A stretch of DNA of 64,000 nt, taken from positions 3,185,001 through 3,249,000 of the forward strand of contig NZ_CP071448.1 in assembly GCF_017352115.1 (NCBI RefSeq), given 5' to 3'. Below the pieces are notes generated by a model. The model did no database searches. It had not been told where the DNA came from and saw only the letters and a program-made list of their open reading frames with translations. The position numbers and the translations under genes are program-made. This document shows, piece by piece, positions 29,465-37,733 of this stretch. Within the stretch, counting starts at the first letter, position 1. The number at the start of each line of letters is the position of its first letter. Source of the stretch: Flavobacterium endoglycinae. GTDB taxonomy: Bacteria; Bacteroidota; Bacteroidia; Flavobacteriales; Flavobacteriaceae.

Positions 29465-29493
29465 AAAGCTTCACTTACTGTGAAGCTTTTTTT
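29465..29493 (+). terminator. Rho-independent terminator of gltA
   Basis: AAAGCTTCAC (29465-29474) pairs with GTGAAGCTTT (29480-29489) around a five-base loop, followed by a T run. The T run runs directly into the -7 box of the next gene. Confidence 0.9.
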
Positions 29494-29500
29494 ATCTTTG
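29493..29500 (+). promoter_or_regulatory. -7 box of the DDAH-family/ctlX unit
   Basis: TATCTTTG matches TAnnTTTG, 19 bases before the ATG at 29520. It overlaps the T run of the gltA terminator. The -33 element would lie inside the terminator stem, and no TTTG is present there. Confidence 0.5.
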
Positions 29501-29519
29501 TCCAAAATATAATAAAGTT

Positions 29520-30434
29520 ATGTTGCAATTAAATGTAAAGAACGAAACGTCAAGATTGCGCGCAGTTGTCTTGGGTTCAGCCGTTCATAATGGGCCAACT
29601 CCTAGTTTAGAGGAAGCCTATGATCCTAAATCATTGGAACATATTAAAGCAGGAACATATCCAATCGAAAAAGACATGGTTGCTGAAATGGATGCTTTTA
29701 ATTTCGTTTTTCAGAAATATGATGTTAAAGTATATCGACCTGAAATGATTGAGAATTACAATCAGATTTTCGCCCGAGATATTGGATTTGTAATTGATGA
29801 TGTTTTTGTAAAATCCAATATTCTTCCTGATCGTGAGCGCGAATTAGACGCAATTCAATACGTAATTGATCAAATGGATCCTCAAAAAGTAGTTCGTCCT
29901 CCTGAAGAAGTACATATTGAAGGTGGTGATGTTATGCTTTGGAATGATCACATTTTTATAGGAACTTATAAAGGAAGTGATTATAAAGATTATATTACGG
30001 CAAGAACAAATATGCATGGCGTTAATTTCATTAAAGAATTGTTTCCAAATAAAATTGTAAAGGAGTTCGATTTAGTTAAATCCAAATTAGAAGCAAGAGA
30101 TAACGCATTGCATCTAGATTGCTGTTTTCAGCCAGTTGGAGAAAATAAAGGAATCATTTATAAAAGAGGTTTCCGAGAAGAAGCTGACTATTTGTATTTG
30201 GTAAATCTTTTCGGAAAAGAAAACTTATTTCATATTGAAAGAGAAGAAATGTATCACATGTTTTCGAATGTTTTTTCAATCGATAAAAATGTTGTGGTTT
30301 CTGAGAAAAACTTTACCCGATTAAATAACTGGCTGCGTGCAAATGGTTTTACAGTCGAAGAAATTCCGTATGCCGAAATTGCAAAGCAAGAAGGGTTGTT
30401 GAGATGTTCCACTTTACCATTAATTAGAGACTAA
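29520..30434 (+). CDS. DDAH/arginine deiminase-family hydrolase
   Basis: A 304-residue guanidino-group-modifying enzyme. Relatives hydrolyse dimethylarginine or arginine, or transfer amidino groups. The catalytic set is visible: IEGGDVML (Glu/Asp, about 133-140), ALHLDCCF (His and Asp, about 196-203) and GLLRCSTLPL near the C-terminus, where Cys296 would be the nucleophile. Bacteroidota encode many such proteins without proven substrates. It lies 52 bases upstream of ctlX with no terminator between them, suggesting a shared role in arginine or citrulline metabolism. The exact substrate (arginine, methylarginine or another) cannot be read from the sequence. Confidence 0.8.
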   Translation: MLQLNVKNETSRLRAVVLGSAVHNGPTPSLEEAYDPKSLEHIKAGTYPIEKDMVAEMDAFNFVFQKYDVKVYRPEMIENYNQIFARDIGFVIDDVFVKSNILPDRERELDAIQYVIDQMDPQKVVRPPEEVHIEGGDVMLWNDHIFIGTYKGSDYKDYITARTNMHGVNFIKELFPNKIVKEFDLVKSKLEARDNALHLDCCFQPVGENKGIIYKRGFREEADYLYLVNLFGKENLFHIEREEMYHMFSNVFSIDKNVVVSEKNFTRLNNWLRANGFTVEEIPYAEIAKQEGLLRCSTLPLIRD

Positions 30435-30441
30435 AAAATCA

Positions 30442-30470
30442 GTAGAGGCGCACTGCAGTGCATCTTCTAT
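30442..30470. repeat. Palindromic element between the two hydrolase genes
   Basis: GCACTGCAGTGC at 30450-30461 is a perfect 12-base palindrome. It lies in a wider imperfect inverted repeat from GTAGAG to CTTCTAT. It fills most of the 52-base gap and has no T tract. It resembles degenerate copies of short dispersed palindromes found in some Bacteroidota genomes, but only one copy is visible here. Confidence 0.5.
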
Positions 30471-30486
30471 ATTAAAAAATATACAT

Positions 30487-31422
30487 ATGAAACAGACAAC
30501 AAATGCAATCGTTATGATTCGGCCTGTTGCTTTTAGAATGAACGAACAGACTGCAGTAAATAATTATTACCAAAAAGTATTAGATGGATTATTGCCAAGT
30601 ACAGTAAATGCAAAAGCGCAGCAAGAATTTGATGCTTTCGTTGAAAAGCTTAGAGCAGTTGGAGTTGATGTTACTGTAATAGAAGATACTTTAGAAACGG
30701 ATACTCCCGATAGTATTTTTCCAAACAACTGGGTTTCATTTCATGAAAATGGAGATGTAGCTCTTTATCCGATGTTTGCAGAAAATCGTCGTCAGGAGCG
30801 TCGTGAAGATATCTTAGATACACTTGAAGAAAAAGGTTTTGAGATTTCTAATATTATGGATTATACGTCTGCAGAAGAAGATGAGATTTTCTTAGAAGGA
30901 ACAGGAAGTTTATTGTTAGACAGAGCAAATGGAAAAGCGTATTGTGCATTGTCTCCAAGAGCAGACGAAGAGTTGTTTATTGAATTCTGCGAAGATTTTG
31001 ATTACGCTCCAGTCATTTTTGAAGCATTTCAAACCGTTGATGGAGAACGTAAACTAATTTATCATACCAATGTGATGATGTGTTTAGGTGAAACTTTTGC
31101 TGTTATTTGTGCAGATTGTATTGATGATAAAAAAGAACGCAAAATGGTTCTTGATAATTTAAAAGATGATAAAAAAGAAATCATTTTAATTACAGAAGAT
31201 CAAGTGAATAATTTTGCGGGTAATATGCTCGAAGTACGAGGAACAAATGACAAACGATATATTGTTATGAGTGCGTCTGCACATCAAAGTTTGACTCCTA
31301 AACAAATTGAACAATTAGAAAAACATGCCGAAATTTTAAGTTCTAGTTTAGATACAATTGAGGCTTGCGGAGGTGGAAGTGCCAGATGCATGATGGCCGA
31401 AGTTTTTTTACCCAGAAATTAA
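30487..31422 (+). CDS. ctlX: Citrulline-utilisation-type hydrolase CtlX
   Basis: A 311-residue member of the arginine deiminase/DDAH superfamily, fitting the CtlX group. That group is named for citrulline utilisation; its reaction is not firmly established to my knowledge. Landmarks are PDSIFPNNWVSFHENGDVAL, EGTGSLLLDR (catalytic acid region), YHTNVMMCLGETFAVIC (His) and the C-terminal ACGGGSARCMMAEVF, where a Cys is the expected nucleophile. It follows another superfamily member 52 bases upstream. The unit ends in a bidirectional terminator shared with the convergent marC. Confidence 0.85.
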   Translation: MKQTTNAIVMIRPVAFRMNEQTAVNNYYQKVLDGLLPSTVNAKAQQEFDAFVEKLRAVGVDVTVIEDTLETDTPDSIFPNNWVSFHENGDVALYPMFAENRRQERREDILDTLEEKGFEISNIMDYTSAEEDEIFLEGTGSLLLDRANGKAYCALSPRADEELFIEFCEDFDYAPVIFEAFQTVDGERKLIYHTNVMMCLGETFAVICADCIDDKKERKMVLDNLKDDKKEIILITEDQVNNFAGNMLEVRGTNDKRYIVMSASAHQSLTPKQIEQLEKHAEILSSSLDTIEACGGGSARCMMAEVFLPRN

Positions 31423-31443
31423 AAATTTATTCGATATAAAAAT

Positions 31444-31479
31444 AAAAAACGGGATAGCCATTTAACTATCCCGTTTTTT
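31444..31479. terminator. Bidirectional terminator between ctlX and marC
   Basis: AAAAAACGGGATAG (31444-31457) and CTATCCCGTTTTTT (31466-31479) make a perfect 14-bp stem with an 8-base loop. T runs occur on both strands. It lies between two convergent genes and can serve both. Confidence 0.92.
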
Positions 31480-31499
31480 GTTACTTTAAAACTTGAAAA

Positions 31500-32129
31500 C
31501 TACATTAGATTTCCTTTAATGATATTTATAATCGAACTCACGATATATTGAATTCCGATAGAAATTACAATAAAACCAACAATTCGAGAAATTGCTACAA
31601 TTCCAGAAGCTCCTAATATCCTTGCGAGATAATGAGCACTTTTTAAAATTACAAAAATTGCAATCCCGATAGCTAGAATAGCAAGAGATGAAATAATGAT
31701 TTCGTCTATCTCGTGATGTTCCTGATAAAATGCAATTAATAACGAAATAGAACCTGGCCCGGCTAGCATAGGAATTGCGAGCGGTGTTAATGCAATATCA
31801 TTTCTCTGTTGCGCTTCATTCTCAATTTTTTTATTGATTCCTCGTTTTTTATTAAATTTTCCTGAAAGAAGTGAGAATCCTGAATTTACGATTACAATTC
31901 CGCCGGCAATTCTAAGCGCATCGATACTGATTCCGAAAAAAGTTAAAACATACTGACCGATAAAATAAGAAACTAGTAAAATAATAAAAACGTTAATTGC
32001 AGTCCAAAGAGAAATTCTCGAACGTTCTTTTTGCGAGTCATGTTGTGTTAATCCTACGAAAATTGGAACAGTTCCAATTGGGTTTAAAACCGAGAAAAGC
32101 GCAGCAAATAAGTAAATGAATAAATCCAT
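31500..32129 (-). CDS. MarC-family integral membrane protein
   Basis: A 209-residue UPF0056/MarC protein with six predicted membrane helices. Signature segments are LFAALFSVLNPIGTVPIFVGLT at the N-terminus and LTPLAIPMLAGPGSISLLIAF near the middle. The family resembles LysE-type transporters; its function is unsettled, and the old link to multiple antibiotic resistance has been withdrawn. It is convergent with ctlX and divergent from the CoA-binding protein gene. No exact TAnnTTTG box was found upstream. Confidence 0.9.
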   Translation of the reverse strand: MDLFIYLFAALFSVLNPIGTVPIFVGLTQHDSQKERSRISLWTAINVFIILLVSYFIGQYVLTFFGISIDALRIAGGIVIVNSGFSLLSGKFNKKRGINKKIENEAQQRNDIALTPLAIPMLAGPGSISLLIAFYQEHHEIDEIIISSLAILAIGIAIFVILKSAHYLARILGASGIVAISRIVGFIVISIGIQYIVSSIINIIKGNLM

Positions 32130-32256
32130 AAAAGTGATTGGTTAATGAAGTAAAAATAGTCAAATTTTAATTTCTGCATTGAAATTAATAACGTGATATT
32201 ATTTTTTACAGTCAATATTCTCAATCGATAAGGCAAATTAAGCTTTTACTTTTAAT

Positions 32257-32264
32257 TACTTTTG
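32257..32264 (+). promoter_or_regulatory. -7 box of the CoA-binding protein gene
   Basis: TACTTTTG matches TAnnTTTG and ends 11 bases before the ATG at 32276, so the 5' UTR would be only a few bases. No good -33 element is visible. Confidence 0.5.
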
Positions 32265-32275
32265 TACAATATTCT

Positions 32276-32647
32276 ATGATGATGAAAAATAAAAAAACTT
32301 TGTTGCTTGGTGCAACGACAAAAACTGATCGATATGCCTTTAGAGCTATTAATGCATTAACGCAAAAGGGACATACCGTTGTTGCAATTGGAATTACTCC
32401 CGGAGAAGTTGCAGGAGTAACGATACATACAAAAGCCATTCCTGTAAAAAATATTGATACGGTAACTTTATATTTAAATCCTGTACGCCAGCGTGATTAC
32501 TATAATTATATTGTTGAATCTCAACCTAAGAGAGTAATTTTTAATCCCGGAACAGAGAATCCTGAATTGTATCAATTGTTAGAATTAAATAATATTGAAG
32601 TTGAAGTTGCATGTACGTTAGTTTTATTGGCAACGAATCAATATTAA
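32276..32647 (+). CDS. CoA-binding domain protein (YccU-like)
   Basis: A 123-residue single-domain protein of the CoA_binding_2 group, with a Rossmann fold related to the nucleotide-binding domain of succinyl-CoA synthetase. It reads KKTLLLGATTKTDRYAFRAI, then VVAIGITPGEVAGV, PVKNIDTVTLYLNP and FNPGTENPEL, in family order. The biological role is unknown. Three consecutive ATG codons open the frame (32276, 32279, 32282) and any may be used. Confidence 0.85.
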   Translation: MMMKNKKTLLLGATTKTDRYAFRAINALTQKGHTVVAIGITPGEVAGVTIHTKAIPVKNIDTVTLYLNPVRQRDYYNYIVESQPKRVIFNPGTENPELYQLLELNNIEVEVACTLVLLATNQY

Positions 32648-32752
32648 TTTTTTCTAAGATTTTTTGAGATTCAAATAATCCTGAAAAAATATTTATAATC
32701 TCATTCCATATTGTTTTTAATTGGTCTAAGCTTCTGATACCATTAAAAAGAT

Positions 32753-32760
32753 TACTTTTG
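32753..32760 (+). promoter_or_regulatory. -7 box of recR abutting its start codon
   Basis: TACTTTTG ends at 32760 and the recR ATG begins at 32766. With transcription starting about five bases after the box, the message would begin at or next to the AUG. No TTTG is seen at the -33 spacing. Confidence 0.55.
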
Positions 32761-32765
32761 TCATT

Positions 32766-33386
32766 ATGGAATTTTCATCAAAATTAATAGAGAAAGCAGT
32801 TAACGAAATGTCACAATTGCCAGGAATTGGTAAGCGTACAGCATTGCGTTTAGTACTGCATCTTCTTAAACAGCCAAAAGAGCAAACTGGATTTCTTTCG
32901 CAGGCATTATTGAATATGCGTGAGGATATTAAATTTTGTGAAAATTGCCATAACATTTCAGATACTCAAATCTGTGAAATTTGTGCTAATACTTCAAGAA
33001 ACCATCAAGTTATATGTGTAGTGGAAGATATCCGTGATGTTATGGCTATCGAAAATACTGGGCAGTATAAAGGAATATATCATGTGCTTGGCGGTAAAAT
33101 TTCACCTATTGAAGGGGTTGGCCCAAGCCAGTTGAATATTTTTAGTTTAGTTGAAAAAGTAAAATCAGGAAAAGTAACTGAAATTATTTTTGCACTCAGT
33201 TCTACTATGGAAGGAGATACAACAAACTTTTATATTTATAAACAAATTGCAGAATCTGAAATTATAATTTCTACAATTGCAAGAGGAATAGCAGTTGGAG
33301 ATGAATTGGAATATGCGGATGAAGTTACCCTTGGAAGAAGTATTCTGCATCGTGTTCCTTTCGAAAAAACATTCAAAAATAATTAA
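32766..33386 (+). CDS. recR: Recombination mediator RecR
   Basis: RecR (206 residues; E. coli 201) acts with RecO (and RecF) to load RecA on SSB-coated DNA in gap repair. It has the N-terminal helix-hairpin-helix [17 protein letters not shown], a four-Cys zinc finger [16 protein letters not shown], and a Toprim domain with [12 protein letters not shown] and the [16 protein letters not shown] segment. It is not linked to dnaX here. The transcript may be leaderless. Confidence 0.97.
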   Translation: MEFSSKLIEKAVNEMSQLPGIGKRTALRLVLHLLKQPKEQTGFLSQALLNMREDIKFCENCHNISDTQICEICANTSRNHQVICVVEDIRDVMAIENTGQYKGIYHVLGGKISPIEGVGPSQLNIFSLVEKVKSGKVTEIIFALSSTMEGDTTNFYIYKQIAESEIIISTIARGIAVGDELEYADEVTLGRSILHRVPFEKTFKNN

Positions 33387-33432
33387 GCAAGAGTAAATAA
33401 CGTATAGATTTCCTGAAAATTAAAGGAAAAGC

Positions 33433-33440
33433 TATATTTG
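33433..33440 (+). promoter_or_regulatory. -7 box at the head of the polysaccharide locus
   Basis: TATATTTG matches TAnnTTTG and lies 16 bases before the ATG at 33457. TTTC at 33409-33412 stands 20 bases upstream as a weak -33 element. There is no clear terminator after recR, so some read-through is possible. Confidence 0.6.
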
Positions 33441-33456
33441 CGGTAAAATTAAACTA

Positions 33457-34248
33457 ATGACAAAAAACAGTTTTTATATACTATTCTTAATAAGTACATT
33501 ATTTACATCTTGTATTCCTGTTAAAGATCTTGTTTATCTGCAGGATAAAAATAGTTCGGGAGAGCAAAGCAATATCGCAGCTGTGGAATCTAAACCCTAT
33601 AGACTTCAGGTAAATGATGTTTTAAGTGTGAATATAAAAGCAATCGATCCTAAATTGGTTTCTATATTTGCTCCAACCGAGGATGGTGCAAATTCTGGAA
33701 AATCCGAAGCCTCTTTGTATTTTGATGGTTTTACGGTTGATGATCATGGAAATATTAGAATGCCTATTTTGGGAGAAATTAATGTTATTGGTTATACATT
33801 AGAAGAAGTTAGATTAATGATTGAAAAAAAGCTTTTAGAAGAATACTTTAAAAGTGAAGCGAATATTTTCGTCACTGTTAAATTAGCAGGTTTCAGATAT
33901 ACAATAAATGGAGAAATTGGAAGCACTGGAACAAAAACCTTATTTCAAGAACGTGTTAATATAATGGAGGCTATCGCAAATGCAGGAGATATTACCACTG
34001 TTGGAGATAGAAGAGCTGTTACCATAATTCGTCAGACGCCAACTGGCGTTCAAATGAATAATATAGATTTAACAGATATAAATGTTATGAAATCACCTTA
34101 TTACTATTTACAGCCTAACGATTATATTTATATAAAACCGTTAAGGCAGAAAACTTGGGGTACAGGACAAACTGGTATACAATCTATTGGTTCAATCATT
34201 ACATTACTTTCATTAGCAACAACAGTCTATTTGATTATCAAAAATTAA
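33457..34248 (+). CDS. Wza-type polysaccharide export lipoprotein
   Basis: A 263-residue outer-membrane polysaccharide export protein. The lipobox LFTSC (Cys19) marks a lipoprotein. A Poly_export domain (YRLQVNDVLSVNIKAIDP, then MPILGEINVIGYTLEEV) and an SLBB domain (YTINGEIGSTGTKTL) follow. The C-terminus ends in a hydrophobic segment (SIGSIITLLSLATTVYLII) like the membrane-spanning helix of Wza. It precedes a Wzc-type kinase by 15 bases, forming the usual export pair. It is the first of two such modules in the locus. Confidence 0.92.
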   Translation: MTKNSFYILFLISTLFTSCIPVKDLVYLQDKNSSGEQSNIAAVESKPYRLQVNDVLSVNIKAIDPKLVSIFAPTEDGANSGKSEASLYFDGFTVDDHGNIRMPILGEINVIGYTLEEVRLMIEKKLLEEYFKSEANIFVTVKLAGFRYTINGEIGSTGTKTLFQERVNIMEAIANAGDITTVGDRRAVTIIRQTPTGVQMNNIDLTDINVMKSPYYYLQPNDYIYIKPLRQKTWGTGQTGIQSIGSIITLLSLATTVYLIIKN

Positions 34249-34263
34249 AATTTAATTCAACAA

Positions 34264-36714
34264 ATGTTAGATATAAAAGATTTTTCCATTTTTGAAAATC
34301 AATCAAGCTTTGATTTTAAAGGATTTTTGTTGAAAATCGCCAGCTATTGGAAATGGTTTCTGCTTAGTTTAGTAATTGCTTTAACAATAGCATATCAGGT
34401 AAATATTCGAAAAGAGAAAATTTACGGAATGCAAACAATGATTGCTATCAAAGAAGAAAGTAATCCCTTTTTTACATCAAATACTAGTCTAGTTTTTAAT
34501 TGGGGAGGAGTTTCAGATAAAGTCAATGGAATTTCTACGATATTTCAATCAAGATCTCATAATGAGCAAGTGGTTGATAAGCTGCAATTTTATATCGATT
34601 ATTTAGAGCAAGGGAAATATAATCTAATTGATTCTTATGGAGCTGTCCCATTTTATGTTGATATTGATAAAACAAAAGGACAGCTGGCAAATACTTTAAT
34701 TGCCGTAAAATTCCTAAGTGAGAACGAATATCAAATTCAAATTCCATTTGAGAGTAATTCGGTTGGATTAATTACATATTCTGATAATACATATAGTAGT
34801 ACTTCTGTTCAGCCTGCTTTATTTGTAAAAAAATATAAAGTTGGAGAACAAGTCTCTCTGCCTTTTTTAAATTGGAAATTACAAATCACTGATAATCCAG
34901 GTTTTTATAAAGGGAAAGAATATTTTGTAAGATTTAATGATTTTAATGGAACGGTTGCTCGTTATAGAGGAATTAGTGTTGAAAGTGATAAAGCGGGCGG
35001 TTCTATTTTAACTTTAGGGCTTCAGGGAACTAACAAAGCAAGAATGGTTGAATACTTAAATGCAACTGTTCGAATGCTGATTAAAATCCAACTTGATAGT
35101 AAAAATCAATTTGCAACTAATACAATTCGATTTATTGATAGTACGCTTGTTGCAATGGAAGCACAACTAAAGCAAACAGGGAGTGAACTAAAATCTTTTA
35201 GTAAAAACAAAAATATATTTGAAATTGAAGGGGGCGGAGCTAAATTCTCTGACAAAATAATGGACTTTGATGTCGAGAAAGATCATATAACCAGAAAAAT
35301 AGCCTATTATAATTCCTTAAAAGCTTACCTTAATAATAGCGTTGATTATTCAAGGCTTCCTGCTCCGTCAGTTGCAGGTATAGAAGATCCAAATGTGGTT
35401 GCAAATGTTTCAAAACTTATTTCGCTTTCTACACAAAGATCAGAAATGGCTTATGCTGTCAAAAGCGATAAGATTTTTAAGGATTTTGATAATCAAATGC
35501 AGGCTGTAAAAAACGTATTGCTTGAAAATATTTCATCTGCTAAATCGTCCTTATTGTATGATCTTTCAATGGTGAATGCAAAAATTGGGCAGGCCGAAAG
35601 TACAGTTAAAAGACTTCCGGAAGAACAGCAAGAGCTGTTAAAAATTAAAAGGAAATATGATTTAAATGACAATATTTATACTGAATTTCTTCAAAAAAGA
35701 AATGAGGCTGAAATTGTAAAAGCATCTAACTTATCGGATATTCATTTTATTGATCCAGCAAAAGATATAGGTGGTGGATTAATAGGACCTAAAACTTCTG
35801 TAAATTATATCTTAGCATTATTCCTAGGGGTACTAATTCCTTTAATATTTGTATTTATAATCTTCTTTATAAATAATTCAATTCAAACTGCCGACGATAT
35901 TACAAAATTGACCGATATACCAATTATAGGTGTAGTAGGTTATAATAAAGAAGCGGTAAGTTTGGCGGTATTTGATAAGCCAAAATCAGCATTATCCGAA
36001 GCTTTTAGAGGAATTCGTTCTTCACTTCAGTTTTTATATAAAAAACAACAACTCAATGGCTCAAAAACATTGATGATTACTTCATCAATAAGTGGGGAAG
36101 GAAAAACATTTTGTTCTATAAATATTGCTACAGTTTTTGCTTTAAGCGAAAAGAAAACAGTTATTGTTGGTTTAGATTTAAGAAAACCGAGACTAGCAGA
36201 TGAATTTTGTTTGACCAATCACCAGCTAGGAGTTGTAAATTATTTAATCAGACAAAATACTCTTGAAGAAATTACAAACCCTACTCAAATTGCCAATCTT
36301 GATGTGATACTTTCTGGACCTATTCCTCCAAATCCATCAGAATTAATCTTAAGTGATGCGATGGGAGAATTAATAGACGAATTAAAGAAAAAGTATGATT
36401 ATATTATTCTGGATACACCTCCTGTCGGATTAGTTTCGGATGCGTTAGAATTAGTTCAGTTTGCTGATGTTGTATTGTATATTGTAAGGCAGAATTATAC
36501 TAAAAAAGATATGATTACGTTGCTTAACAATAGAATTAAAAGAGGCGAATTAAGCAATGCTAGTATTGTATTTAATGGCTTTGAAAATAAAGCTAAATAT
36601 GGTGCTGTATATGGATATGGCTATGGATACGGAGCATATTCAAACGGATATCATGAAGAAGAAGAGAAAACTAGTTTTTGGAAAGTAATTGTAAGCAAGT
36701 TTAAAAGAAAATAA
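34264..36714 (+). CDS. Wzc-type polysaccharide co-polymerase and BY-kinase
   Basis: An 816-residue bacterial tyrosine kinase of the inner membrane that controls capsule or EPS chain length and export. An N-terminal Wzz domain has a first membrane helix near 33-46 and a second near 515-533. The periplasmic coiled-coil region lies between them, with RKYDLNDNIYTEFLQKRNEAEI of the GNVR type. The kinase has Walker A SSISGEGKTF (about 606-615), Walker A' VIVGLDLRKPRL (about 634-645) and Walker B YIILDTPPVG (about 712-721). A tyrosine cluster at 778-797 (YGAVYGYGYGYGAY) is the autophosphorylation tail. All parts are intact. Confidence 0.94.
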   Translation: MLDIKDFSIFENQSSFDFKGFLLKIASYWKWFLLSLVIALTIAYQVNIRKEKIYGMQTMIAIKEESNPFFTSNTSLVFNWGGVSDKVNGISTIFQSRSHNEQVVDKLQFYIDYLEQGKYNLIDSYGAVPFYVDIDKTKGQLANTLIAVKFLSENEYQIQIPFESNSVGLITYSDNTYSSTSVQPALFVKKYKVGEQVSLPFLNWKLQITDNPGFYKGKEYFVRFNDFNGTVARYRGISVESDKAGGSILTLGLQGTNKARMVEYLNATVRMLIKIQLDSKNQFATNTIRFIDSTLVAMEAQLKQTGSELKSFSKNKNIFEIEGGGAKFSDKIMDFDVEKDHITRKIAYYNSLKAYLNNSVDYSRLPAPSVAGIEDPNVVANVSKLISLSTQRSEMAYAVKSDKIFKDFDNQMQAVKNVLLENISSAKSSLLYDLSMVNAKIGQAESTVKRLPEEQQELLKIKRKYDLNDNIYTEFLQKRNEAEIVKASNLSDIHFIDPAKDIGGGLIGPKTSVNYILALFLGVLIPLIFVFIIFFINNSIQTADDITKLTDIPIIGVVGYNKEAVSLAVFDKPKSALSEAFRGIRSSLQFLYKKQQLNGSKTLMITSSISGEGKTFCSINIATVFALSEKKTVIVGLDLRKPRLADEFCLTNHQLGVVNYLIRQNTLEEITNPTQIANLDVILSGPIPPNPSELILSDAMGELIDELKKKYDYIILDTPPVGLVSDALELVQFADVVLYIVRQNYTKKDMITLLNNRIKRGELSNASIVFNGFENKAKYGAVYGYGYGYGAYSNGYHEEEEKTSFWKVIVSKFKRK

Positions 36715-36723
36715 TTTAATCTA

Positions 36724-37707
36724 ATGGAGACTTCAGTTCAAAATACAATTTTAATTACAGGAGGTGCCGGTTTTATCGGTTCCAATTTGTCTGAATATTT
36801 TTTGAAGTCAGGACATAAAGTGGTTTGTTTGGATAATTTTTCTACTGGACACAGACATAATCTGAAAAGTTTTTTAGAAAATCCAAGCTTTGAATTGATT
36901 GAAGGAGATATTAGGAATATCGAAGATTGTAAACTCGCGGTTAAAAATGTCGATTATGTTTTACATCAGGCTGCTTTAGGATCTGTTCCAAGATCAATTA
37001 ATGATCCCATAACAAGCAACGATGTAAATGTATCAGGGTTTTTAAATATGTTAGTTGTATCTCGTGATGCAAAAGTGAAAAGGTTTATTTACGCAGCAAG
37101 CTCCTCGACCTACGGGGATTCGCAAGGGTTGCCTAAAGTTGAAGAAGTAATCGGAAAACCTTTGTCTCCTTATGCGATTACTAAATATGTAAATGAATTG
37201 TATGCCGAAATTTTCAGTCGAACGTATGGTTTAGAGACGGTAGGTCTTCGTTATTTTAATGTTTTTGGAAGAAAGCAAGATCCTGACGGAGCATATGCAG
37301 CAGTAATTCCAAAATTTGTTAAACAATTAATGAAATTGGAAAGTCCTGTAATTAATGGAGACGGAAACTATTCAAGAGATTTTACATATATAGATAATGT
37401 AATTCAAATGAATGAATTAGCAATGATATCACAAAATCCCGAAGCTGTAAATACAGTTTATAACACAGCTTTTGGCGATCGAAATACCTTGAATGATTTA
37501 GTAAGGTATTTGAAGGAGTATCTGTCTGAATTTAATCCAAAAATTGCCGATGTTGAAATTGTTTATGGAGAAAACCGAGCGGGAGATATTCCTCATTCAT
37601 TAGCAAGTATCGAAAAAGCAAAAAAACTATTAGGTTATAATCCTCAATTTTCATTACAGCAAGGATTAAAAGAAGCTGTAAGCTGGTATTGGAATAATTT
37701 AAAATAA
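36724..37707 (+). CDS. UDP-HexNAc C4-epimerase-type SDR enzyme (WbpP/TviC-like)
   Basis: A 327-residue extended SDR sugar-nucleotide epimerase. It has the NAD motif GGAGFIGSN (13-21), the YGDSQGLPKVE loop and the catalytic YAITKYVNE (Tyr-x3-Lys). The substrate-loop segment GLRYFNVFGRKQDPDGAYA is typical of WbpP/TviC enzymes, which interconvert UDP-GlcNAc(A) and UDP-GalNAc(A). Together with the TviB/WbpA-like dehydrogenase at 39969 it could supply UDP-GalNAc-uronate. Substrate choice is inference from family similarity. Confidence 0.82.
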   Translation: METSVQNTILITGGAGFIGSNLSEYFLKSGHKVVCLDNFSTGHRHNLKSFLENPSFELIEGDIRNIEDCKLAVKNVDYVLHQAALGSVPRSINDPITSNDVNVSGFLNMLVVSRDAKVKRFIYAASSSTYGDSQGLPKVEEVIGKPLSPYAITKYVNELYAEIFSRTYGLETVGLRYFNVFGRKQDPDGAYAAVIPKFVKQLMKLESPVINGDGNYSRDFTYIDNVIQMNELAMISQNPEAVNTVYNTAFGDRNTLNDLVRYLKEYLSEFNPKIADVEIVYGENRAGDIPHSLASIEKAKKLLGYNPQFSLQQGLKEAVSWYWNNLK

Positions 37708-37733
37708 TTAAGAATCAAGATAATATTATATAA

